A model generated the notes under the pieces. The model worked only from the letters and a program-made list of their open reading frames with translations, did no database searches and was not told the origin of the DNA. Position numbers and translations under genes: made by a program. This document shows, piece by piece, positions 1 to 5,416 of a stretch of 5,416 bases of DNA. Numbering within the stretch: the stretch's first letter is position 1; every line of letters begins with the position of its first letter. Origin of the DNA: Desulfonatronovibrio sp. (lineage in GTDB: Bacteria > Desulfobacterota > Desulfovibrionia > Desulfovibrionales > Desulfonatronovibrionaceae). Where the stretch lies: contig PWPY01000074.1 in assembly GCA_003558575.1 (NCBI GenBank), positions 1 to 5,416 on the forward strand. Direction: 5' to 3'.

Positions 1-882
1 AGACCAGCAGCACTTATCCTTATGGATGCCCCTGATTTTAATTTTCGCCTGGCCAGGATGGCCTATTATCTTGGCATCCCTGTTATGTACTATATTGCCC
101 CGCAGGTCTGGGCCTGGAGAAAATCAAGGGTCAATTTTCTCAAAAAGTATGTGGATAGGATTGCCTGTATTTTTCCTTTTGAACAAGATTTTTTCAGGGA
201 ACATGGAATAAAGGCGGACTTTGTGGGTCATCCGGTTATGGAAATGTTGAATCTTGCAGAGTTAAGAAAGATAACACCATCCCCCGGGAACATTGCCATT
301 CTTCCCGGAAGCAGGAAAAAGGAAATATCATCCCTTCTGAAAGATTTTTCTGCGGCTGCAACGAGTCTGCGCAGGGATAATCAGAGTATGACGTTTAATG
401 TCATTCAGGCGCCAGGAATCAGCAGAAGTTATCTGAATCAGTTTTGTCCTTCAAAGCCATGGTTCAGGTACATTCCCTTTGAAAAAAGATATGAGTTTAT
501 CAGAAAAAGCAATATGGCCATTGCAGCTTCAGGCACTGTAACTCTAGAATGTGCCATACTTGAAACTCCAACCATTGTGGCTTACAGGTTATCTCCCATG
601 AGCTACCTTCTGGGCAGGATGCTTATTCATGTCAAACATATCAGCATGGCTAATCTTATTTTAAAGAAAGAAGTTTTTCCGGAATTCATTCAGTCTGAGG
701 CATCATCTGAGAACCTGGCTGAGGCGGTTAGAACCTGGATAAAAGAACCTCATAAGATGGATGAAGTCAAACAGAGTCTTAAGGAGGTCGTCAGGCTTCT
801 TGGTAAAACGTCGGCCACCAGAAAAAGTGCTGACATTGTTTTTGAAATGATCAGCAAAGGAAAAAAGTATGCAAAAAATTAA
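1..882 (+). CDS. lpxB: Lipid-A-disaccharide synthase LpxB (5' end missing)
   Basis: Inverting glycosyltransferase (GT19 family) that joins UDP-2,3-diacylglucosamine and lipid X (2,3-diacylglucosamine 1-phosphate) into the lipid A disaccharide at the inner face of the cytoplasmic membrane. The frame is open from base 1, so the N-terminus (about 90 residues by comparison with the ~380-residue E. coli protein) lies off the window; the Met at 22 is internal. Counting from that Met, LpxB hallmarks appear in order: DAPDFN (2-7), YYIAPQVWAWR (23-33), PFE (52-54), FVGHPV (67-72), LPGSR (94-98), SGTVTLE (170-176) with the donor-site glutamate, and a C-terminal NLIL...FPEFIQ block (211-224). The reading frame is intact to the TAA. 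The last 14 bp overlap the next gene, so the two are probably translationally coupled. The family call is very secure. Confidence 0.96.
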   Translation, partial: RPAALILMDAPDFNFRLARMAYYLGIPVMYYIAPQVWAWRKSRVNFLKKYVDRIACIFPFEQDFFREHGIKADFVGHPVMEMLNLAELRKITPSPGNIAILPGSRKKEISSLLKDFSAAATSLRRDNQSMTFNVIQAPGISRSYLNQFCPSKPWFRYIPFEKRYEFIRKSNMAIAASGTVTLECAILETPTIVAYRLSPMSYLLGRMLIHVKHISMANLILKKEVFPEFIQSEASSENLAEAVRTWIKEPHKMDEVKQSLKEVVRLLGKTSATRKSADIVFEMISKGKKYAKN

Positions 883-1861
883 TCTTGGGGTAATAGGCAC
901 AGGCCACTTAGGCAAATTTCATGTCAAGCTTGCTGCTGAAACTCACAACATAAATCTTGTAGGCGCTTATGATATAAACCATGAGCAGGCCAGGGCTGTA
1001 TGCCAGGAATGCCAGACAGAGGCCTATTCAGACCTTGATGCCCTTCTGGAAAAAGTTGATGCTGTCAGCATTGTTGTACCTACAAGTGAACATTTCAATA
1101 TAGCAATGAAAGCCCTGGAGCATGATTGTCATATTTTTATTGAAAAGCCCATCACTTCAACTGTAGAAGAAGCAGCCGGGATAATAGACAAAGCAAGGGA
1201 AAAGCAGAAAAAAATCCAGGTTGGTCATATTGAGCGCTTTAATCCGGCCATGCTTGCAGTTAAGGATTACCAGATTTCGCCCATGTTTATTGAGGCTCAT
1301 CGGCTGAGTCAATTTAATCCCCGAGGGTGTGATGTAAGCGTGGTTCTGGATCTCATGATCCACGACCTTGATCTGATTTTATATATGGTTAAGAGCCCGG
1401 TTAAGCATATAGATGCCTGCGGAGTGTCCGTGGTTTCTGAGACCGAAGATATTGCCAATGTCCGCATTAAATTTGACAGCGGATGCGTGGCCAATCTTAC
1501 CTCCAGCCGCATTTCTCTCAAACCCATGCGCAGGATGCGTCTTTTTCAGAAGAACCAGTATGTGGCCATGGATTTTATGGAAAAAAAATCAGATATTTTT
1601 CAGCTCAGGGATGCTTCAGTTCAGGATATGCAGGATAAAGACATGTTTTCCATGGTGGTCAGTAAAATTGGTGTTGGGGATATGGCAAGAAATGTGGTTT
1701 ATGAAAAGCCAGAGCCACCTCAGGTCAATTCCCTGAAGATGGAACTTGAAGAATTTGCCAAAGCGGTCATTTTTGATTTGCCTCCTGAAGTGCCTGGAGA
1801 GCAGGGCATGCAGGCCTTAGAAGTTGCCAATACTATTCTGGATAGAATTGCCAGACCTTGA
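869..1861 (+). CDS. gnnA: Gfo/Idh/MocA oxidoreductase, probable UDP-GlcNAc 3-dehydrogenase (GnnA-like)
   Basis: NAD-dependent sugar dehydrogenase of 330 residues, normal for the family. The N-terminal Rossmann motif is GVIGTGHLG (7-15), and the acidic residue after strand 2 (D35 in GAYDIN) favours NAD(H) over NADP(H). EKP (92-94) carries the family's conserved lysine K93. The C-terminal substrate domain has VGHIERFNPA (118-127) and the MIHDLDL block (163-169) with the H165-D166 pair. The start is an ATG inside the end of lpxB, preceded by AAGGA (857-861) with 7 nt spacing. GnnA of Acidithiobacillus ferrooxidans oxidises the 3-OH of UDP-GlcNAc to a ketone, which GnnB then aminates. Position between lpxB and an aminotransferase is the reason for the GnnA call. 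The nearest alternative is a WbpB/WlbA-type UDP-GlcNAcA 3-dehydrogenase for O-antigen sugars, which sequence reading alone does not exclude. Family sure; exact substrate inferred. Confidence 0.8.
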   Translation: MQKINLGVIGTGHLGKFHVKLAAETHNINLVGAYDINHEQARAVCQECQTEAYSDLDALLEKVDAVSIVVPTSEHFNIAMKALEHDCHIFIEKPITSTVEEAAGIIDKAREKQKKIQVGHIERFNPAMLAVKDYQISPMFIEAHRLSQFNPRGCDVSVVLDLMIHDLDLILYMVKSPVKHIDACGVSVVSETEDIANVRIKFDSGCVANLTSSRISLKPMRRMRLFQKNQYVAMDFMEKKSDIFQLRDASVQDMQDKDMFSMVVSKIGVGDMARNVVYEKPEPPQVNSLKMELEEFAKAVIFDLPPEVPGEQGMQALEVANTILDRIARP

Positions 1862-1936
1862 TCTCAAGGATTATACAGAACCATAGTGCTTTGAAAACAT
1901 TACTTATACGTTTTAAGCTACTCGTAAGCGTTTCAC

Positions 1937-1942
1937 AGGAGA
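1937..1942 (+). promoter_or_regulatory. Ribosome binding site of the aminotransferase gene
   Basis: AGGAGA lies 6 nt before the ATG at 1949. It fixes the start of the aminotransferase, whose N-terminus (IPFIDLKSQY style) matches the normal family start. Confidence 0.75.
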
Positions 1943-1948
1943 ATAGGA

Positions 1949-3139
1949 ATGAACATACCATTTATAGATCTCAAGTCTCAATATGAGATTGTCAAAGGAC
2001 AGGTTCAGGATAATATTGATGCTGTTCTAAAGCATGGGGCGTATGTGATGGGCCCTGAGATAGGTGAGCTGGAAAAAAGTCTTGCTGACTATTGTGGACA
2101 AAAGCATGCCTTAGCCTGTTCATCAGGTACAGATGCTTTGCTTCTGGCCCTGCTGTCTCTTGAAATTAAGCCGGGTGACGCTGTTTTGACAACCCCGTTT
2201 ACCTTTTTTGCCACGGCAGAAGCCATTGCTTTTATGGGCGCAGTACCGGTTTTTGTTGATATTGATCCAGAGACTTTTAATATAAGTCCGGAAGGGCTTG
2301 AAAGGACCATCGCAGCACTCAAGGAAAACAATTCATCCGGGATTCCTCTCCCAAGCTCAGGTGCATTGAGTGATCTTGGTCATAAGGTGCCTGAAAAACT
2401 TATCCCCAAAGCTATTATCAGTGTAGATCTTTTCGGACTGCCCTGTGAATATGATTTGATTGAAGAAATAGCCCGCAAGCATGATCTTAAACTAATTGTG
2501 GATGCGGCCCAATCCTTTGGGGCAACCTACCATGGCAAGTCAACCTGTGCCATTGGGCATGCTGCCTGCACATCTTTTTTTCCGGCCAAGCCCCTGGGAT
2601 GCTATGGAGATGGGGGCATGTGTTTTACTAATGACGCCGACATATACAGCCTTATGCAGTCTTTAAGGGTTCATGGTCAGGGCAGGGACAGATATGAGAA
2701 TGTCAGGTTAGGCATGAATGCCCGCATGGACACTTTGCAGGCGGCAATACTTTTGGCAAAGATAAAAATTTTTCCAAGAGAGTTGGAGATGCGTCAAAAA
2801 GCAGCGGAAAATTATAACAGCCTTTTAAGCAGCGGAAATATAGTCACTCCATCCATACCAGACAATATGAAAAGTGCCTGGGCTCAATACAGTATTCTGG
2901 CTCAAGACAGCGAGCACAGGGATGCCATCTTCCAAAAGCTCAAAGAAAACAATGTTCCCTGGGCTGTTTATTATGTCCTGCCCTTGCATTTGCAAAAATC
3001 CTTTGCTTATCTCGGTTACAGTCAGGGAGACTTTCCGCAATGCGAAGAGATTTCCAGGAAGATTTTCAGTCTCCCAATGCATCCATACCTTGAAGCTGAA
3101 GCGCAGGGAAAGATTGCCCGGACAGTACTTTCAGTTTAG
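1949..3139 (+). CDS. gnnB: DegT/DnrJ/EryC1/StrS PLP aminotransferase, probable UDP-3-keto-GlcNAc transaminase (GnnB-like)
   Basis: PLP-dependent sugar aminotransferase that would place an amino group on C3 of the GnnA product, giving UDP-GlcNAc3N for lipid A. Visible residues: SSGTDAL (58-64), the PLP-phosphate loop; VDAAQSFGA (184-192), where D185 contacts the pyridine nitrogen and Q188 stacks nearby; and SFFPAKPLGCYGDGG (209-223), where K214 is the predicted Schiff-base lysine. RVHGQ (240-244), LGMNARMD (254-261) and SLPMHPYL (374-381) are also family blocks. At 396 residues it is somewhat longer than related enzymes such as WbpE (about 360); much of the excess is a Ser/Pro/Gly-rich stretch at about 126-152. 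An 87-bp gap separates it from gnnA, so a private promoter is possible though none is convincing. A WbpE/WlbC-type role in O-antigen sugar synthesis is the main alternative, as the catalytic region resembles those closely; lpxB linkage favours GnnB. Confidence 0.78.
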   Translation: MNIPFIDLKSQYEIVKGQVQDNIDAVLKHGAYVMGPEIGELEKSLADYCGQKHALACSSGTDALLLALLSLEIKPGDAVLTTPFTFFATAEAIAFMGAVPVFVDIDPETFNISPEGLERTIAALKENNSSGIPLPSSGALSDLGHKVPEKLIPKAIISVDLFGLPCEYDLIEEIARKHDLKLIVDAAQSFGATYHGKSTCAIGHAACTSFFPAKPLGCYGDGGMCFTNDADIYSLMQSLRVHGQGRDRYENVRLGMNARMDTLQAAILLAKIKIFPRELEMRQKAAENYNSLLSSGNIVTPSIPDNMKSAWAQYSILAQDSEHRDAIFQKLKENNVPWAVYYVLPLHLQKSFAYLGYSQGDFPQCEEISRKIFSLPMHPYLEAEAQGKIARTVLSV

Positions 3140-3209
3140 TATTCTCAATGAAATGCTTTATCAGTCTGCTGGGTAAGGACTTTCTCAACAAGCTGTTAAG
3201 AGCAAGTTG

Positions 3210-3243
3210 GTTTCCCCTCTGGAAAGACTTTCCAGAGGGAAAC
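3210..3243 (+). terminator. Strong hairpin, possible transcription terminator or attenuator after gnnB
   Basis: The arms at 3211-3225 and 3229-3242 pair as 11 consecutive bp plus the flanking TTT/AAA, with C3214 bulged; G3210-C3243 closes the base (15 bp in total). The loop is GAC (3226-3228). It sits about 70 bp after the gnnB stop and 40 bp before the next start, where a terminator or attenuator would be expected. No T-tract follows on either strand, so it is not a textbook intrinsic terminator; it could instead block 3' exonucleases or modulate read-through. Confidence 0.5.
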
Positions 3244-3266
3244 AAATTAACCCTATCCTGTCTCTT

Positions 3267-3275
3267 GGGAGGGAG
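3267..3275 (+). promoter_or_regulatory. Ribosome binding site of the small winged-helix-like gene
   Basis: A purine-rich GGGAGGGAG tract ends 8 nt before the ATG at 3284. It is the best Shine-Dalgarno sequence in the spacer and supports the small downstream frame being truly translated from that ATG. Confidence 0.7.
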
Positions 3276-3283
3276 AAAATCCA

Positions 3284-3529
3284 ATGGAAAATAAAATCTT
3301 CAAGCTTGGACTTTCAGTGGAAGCAGTGTCACTCTATCTGATATTGTTTGACCTTGATTTTGCCAAGGTCCCCTTGGAAATGGAAAGTATTTCAGCAAGA
3401 TGGAATGCCCCGGAGGGCCTTCTTGCAAAGGCTGTGGAAGAACTGGAGATGAACAGCGTTATAGTAAAAAAAGGCGCTGTTCTGGAAATTAACCCTGTTT
3501 CAGCCTGGACAGAAACCAGAACTGCCTGA
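3284..3529 (+). CDS. Small uncharacterised protein, winged-helix-like
   Basis: An 81-residue, acidic, soluble protein that I do not recognise by family. It has no signal peptide, membrane segment or cysteine. The pattern of predicted helices resembles a compact winged-helix domain: a hydrophobic helix (about 11-25), a short helix with LEMESISARWN (31-41), a third helix PEGLLAKAVEELEMNSVI (43-60) of recognition-helix type, then a beta hairpin VKKGAVLEI (61-69). This is a fold-level inference from residue spacing, not a family match. Realness is supported by a strong ribosome binding site, an intact frame, codon use like its neighbours and its position 16 bp before the membrane protein gene. 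It could be a small DNA-binding regulator or a protein-protein adaptor for the membrane protein; nothing in the sequence decides between these. Confidence 0.75.
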   Translation: MENKIFKLGLSVEAVSLYLILFDLDFAKVPLEMESISARWNAPEGLLAKAVEELEMNSVIVKKGAVLEINPVSAWTETRTA

Positions 3530-3545
3530 TCAGCCTTAGCCATCA

Positions 3546-4502
3546 ATGTTTTCCATACCAGAACTCTGGTCAGGACTTTTGGTCCCACTTTTAAAACTCA
3601 GTGTGTTTATTTCCATGGGCGTGTTTGTGGGCAATCTGATAGAAGCCCTTAACTGGACAAGGTTCATGGCCATGTTTGCTACGCCCTTAGTCAGAGCGGG
3701 AAGACTCAGAGATATTTCCGGAGCCAGCTTCTCCATGGCCTTTTTTTCAGGAATAACAGCCAACACCATGCTGGCTGAAGCCTATGAACAGAAAAGGATT
3801 AACCGCAAGGAACTGGTCCTTTCCAATCTGTTCAACTCACTGCCTACTTATTTTCTGCACCTGCCCACAACATTTTTCATCATGGCTCCCCTGATTAAAG
3901 CTGCCGCCATTCCCTATCTTTTTTTAACCATATCTTCAGCAGTACTTCGGACCATAGTGGTGGTATTTATTGGAAGATTTATCCTCCCAGCCAGACAGGA
4001 CTTCTGTGTCCAGTGCGAGCTTCCACCTTCAGAGACATTGAACTGGTCAGCCATTCTTAAAAAAGTCAAAACAAGATTTATCAAACGTTTTAAAAAGATT
4101 ATGGTCTTTACCCTCCCCATTTACACCTTGTTTTATATCTTTCAGAATATTGGTTTTTTTACATGGTTAGAGCAGGCCATGTCTCAGCATGCAGCATTTT
4201 TAAGTTTTTTGCCTCCTCAGGCCATAAGTATTGTTGCCCTTCAGCTGGCAGCGGAATTTTCAGCAGGACTGGCTGCTGCCGGCTCTTTGTTAGACAGTGG
4301 CGCACTTGGTGTTAAGGAGGTGGTTCTGGCCTTGATTTCAGGAAATATTCTGTCTTCTCCCATGCGGGCAGTAAGGCATCAGCTTCCCTATTATGCCGGT
4401 ATATTCAATCCATCACTGGCCATGAGACTGATAGTCTATAACCAGAGCCTGCGGGCCGGAAGCCTGATTGTGGTAGGTATAATGTATTACTTTTGGGGAT
4501 AA
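3546..4502 (+). CDS. Gate-domain (nucleoside recognition) polytopic membrane protein
   Basis: Inner-membrane protein of 318 residues with about seven or eight hydrophobic segments (roughly 9-34, 58-75, 96-117, 120-147, 185-206, 224-248, 257-272, 288-316) and a basic cytoplasmic-type loop at 171-184 (KKVKTRFIKRFKK). The layout fits the Gate / Nucleos_rec family (related to SpmA/SpmB and the transmembrane part of FeoB), often annotated 'nucleoside recognition protein'; the true substrate is generally unknown. Two similar blocks occur, 64-106 and 233-280, each ending in KE(L/V)VL...N...S...P...H.LP, suggesting internal duplication. The start is the first ATG after an in-frame stop at 3537-3539, so it cannot extend far upstream. 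No clear ribosome binding site precedes it; translation may depend on coupling with the small gene that ends 16 bp earlier. Transport of a small solute or ion is plausible but unproven. Confidence 0.82.
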   Translation: MFSIPELWSGLLVPLLKLSVFISMGVFVGNLIEALNWTRFMAMFATPLVRAGRLRDISGASFSMAFFSGITANTMLAEAYEQKRINRKELVLSNLFNSLPTYFLHLPTTFFIMAPLIKAAAIPYLFLTISSAVLRTIVVVFIGRFILPARQDFCVQCELPPSETLNWSAILKKVKTRFIKRFKKIMVFTLPIYTLFYIFQNIGFFTWLEQAMSQHAAFLSFLPPQAISIVALQLAAEFSAGLAAAGSLLDSGALGVKEVVLALISGNILSSPMRAVRHQLPYYAGIFNPSLAMRLIVYNQSLRAGSLIVVGIMYYFWG

Positions 4503-4527
4503 CACGTTGATAAGACTCAGTGGTAGT

Positions 4528-5265
4528 TCAAGAGGATAGGATGTCCACCTTTTCTATCAGCCTTAGTTCTCTGAAAATTTTTAAAAGGTTTGAAGAAAGT
4601 CCAGAAACCCTGATTTTGATTTTATTGTTTGCAGCATGTTTTATTACTTCTCCCAAAGCGTTCATGCCTGCGCCATTAATGGAAACATTTTCTTTAAACT
4701 GTATTATTATTTCCTGACATTTTTCCTGGAGGCATTTGTTGTAGGCCTCCCAGATATACGGTTCAGAAAAGGCATTAATATTTCCGTGAAATTTGATGCC
4801 AGCCTTGCCCCTGCTTATTTTCCCAAGCTCAACTGATTCTTCTCTGGAACGTGTCTGTTCGAGGCGCTGGCTTGCTCTAATCAGGGCTTTTTCAAGCTCT
4901 TCCCTTTTAATTGGTTTATTAATAAAATCAGTAGCATCTGAGTTCAGAGCCCTGATGGCCAGATCCATGTCACCGTGCCCGGTAATCACAACAACTTCTG
5001 TCCGGGGGGCCATGGCTTTGATTCTTTTCAAGACCTCTAAGCCGTCAATGCCTGGCATCTTTATGTCAGTGAAAATTATTTCAGGATTCTCAGCCTTGAA
5101 AATATCAAGCCCTTCTTCTCCACTTGCAGCCTCAAATGACTTGTATCCATAAGCCTTCAGGAACATACTGAAGAGCTTGAGTGCGGATGGTTCGTCGTCA
5201 ATAACCAGGACTTTTTTCATGGCTTTGGGCTCTTCTGTTCTATTTAGTTCTGAAAATATACTCAT
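4528..5265 (-). CDS. Response regulator: receiver domain fused to a STAS domain
   Basis: A cytoplasmic two-component output protein of 245 residues. The receiver domain (about 16-130) is complete: acidic pocket D23/D24, phospho-acceptor D67 in FTDIKMPG, switch T95 in VITGHGD, and K117 in NKP. A charged helical linker (121-147) leads to a STAS domain (about 152-245) of the anti-sigma-antagonist kind (GIKFHGNINAF, then the helix-cap region INGAGMNAL at 196-204). In SpoIIAA-type antagonists that cap reads DSSG with a phosphorylated Ser; here N197-G198-A199 replaces D-S-S, so kinase control through that site is unlikely. The start is uncertain: M16 (base 5220) begins a classic MKKVLVIDDE receiver, while M1 has only a weak AGG upstream. 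It is convergent with the membrane protein gene. The likely role is phosphorylation-controlled partner switching with an anti-sigma factor or PP2C phosphatase encoded elsewhere; no partner is visible here. Confidence 0.9.
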   Translation of the reverse strand: MSIFSELNRTEEPKAMKKVLVIDDEPSALKLFSMFLKAYGYKSFEAASGEEGLDIFKAENPEIIFTDIKMPGIDGLEVLKRIKAMAPRTEVVVITGHGDMDLAIRALNSDATDFINKPIKREELEKALIRASQRLEQTRSREESVELGKISRGKAGIKFHGNINAFSEPYIWEAYNKCLQEKCQEIIIQFKENVSINGAGMNALGEVIKHAANNKIKIRVSGLSSNLLKIFRELRLIEKVDILSS

Positions 5266-5416
5266 AAATATGATGCCTGTATTATGAATCAGATTGTTAT
5301 TTAGTTTTCATCCGGAAACGAGAAATTTTTCCTTTTGGCGGCGTCAATCTGCACAATTATTCGTCAACGTATTAAGATACGCCTCCTTATAATTGATTGA
5401 TTTCCTTGCCAAAAGA
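5266..5416 (-). promoter_or_regulatory. Upstream region of the response regulator with weak promoter-like signals
   Basis: No gene is seen in these 151 bp. On the minus strand, TTGGCA (5412-5407) and TATAAG (5391-5386) are separated by 15 bp, a short spacer, so this is only a weak sigma-70-like candidate. Just downstream is a perfect inverted repeat, CGTAT-N4-ATACG (5368-5381), that could be an operator. It would leave a leader of about 110 nt before the ATG at 5265. The upstream neighbour is off the window, so the region may extend further. Confidence 0.25.

Noticed and set aside
1413..1736. A 107-codon + strand frame inside the dehydrogenase gene
   Set aside because: It lies wholly within the well-supported Gfo/Idh/MocA gene in another frame, with no start signal and no recognisable domain.
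1891..1919. Possible private promoter for gnnB (TTGAAA, then TAAGCT after 17 bp)
   Set aside because: The -10 element matches only three of six consensus positions; read-through from lpxB-gnnA explains expression equally well.
3120..3176. Possible frameshifted C-terminus of the aminotransferase
   Set aside because: The protein already contains the terminal SLPMHPYL block and ends about where family members end, so no frameshift is needed.
3148..3294. A 48-codon + strand frame filling the spacer after gnnB and overlapping the start of the small winged-helix-like gene
   Set aside because: No ribosome binding site precedes its ATG, its middle is the hairpin, it ends inside the next gene, and the peptide matches nothing I recognise.
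4793..5152. A 119-codon + strand frame opposite the response regulator
   Set aside because: It is antisense to a clear receiver-STAS gene with all catalytic residues; its low-complexity Ser/Leu-rich product is typical of a shadow frame.
5397..5412. Sigma-54-like TGGCA on the minus strand upstream of the response regulator
   Set aside because: The -24 half is present but the required GC of the -12 half is absent at the proper distance.

Overview
The window is a compact, moderately AT-rich piece of a Gram-negative (LPS-making) bacterial chromosome. It holds six protein-coding genes and no RNA genes, mobile elements or CRISPR arrays. LpxB shows an outer membrane. An lpxB-linked GnnA/GnnB-like pair, a Gate-domain 'nucleoside recognition' membrane protein and a receiver-STAS response regulator together suggest a deltaproteobacterium (Desulfobacterota, perhaps Desulfovibrionales/Desulfohalobiaceae). 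That placement is an inference from gene content and protein style, not from a marker gene.

Region 1 (1-3139, + strand): the 3' part of lpxB (lipid A disaccharide synthase) is cut by the left edge. It overlaps by 14 bp a Gfo/Idh/MocA-family oxidoreductase, which is followed after 87 bp by a DegT/DnrJ/EryC1/StrS-family PLP aminotransferase. A dehydrogenase plus aminotransferase beside lpxB is the arrangement known for gnnA-gnnB. That pair converts UDP-GlcNAc to its 3-amino analogue, so that lipid A carries an amide-linked acyl chain at position 3. This is the most interesting biology here: the strain probably makes 2,3-diamino-2,3-dideoxyglucose-type lipid A. The aminotransferase also carries an unusual Ser/Pro/Gly-rich insertion of roughly 25-30 residues.

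Region 2 (3140-4502, + strand): a 144-bp spacer contains a strong 15-bp hairpin with one bulge and no T-tract. After it come a small unrecognised protein with a winged-helix-like pattern and, 16 bp on, a polytopic Gate-domain membrane protein whose two halves look like a duplication. These two are probably co-transcribed. Their substrate and role are unknown.

Region 3 (4503-5416, - strand): a response regulator converges on the membrane protein gene with only 25 bp between them. It has an intact receiver domain and a STAS domain as output, and the STAS serine that is normally phosphorylated is replaced by glycine. Its 151-bp upstream region contains only weak promoter-like and inverted-repeat signals, and the window ends there.
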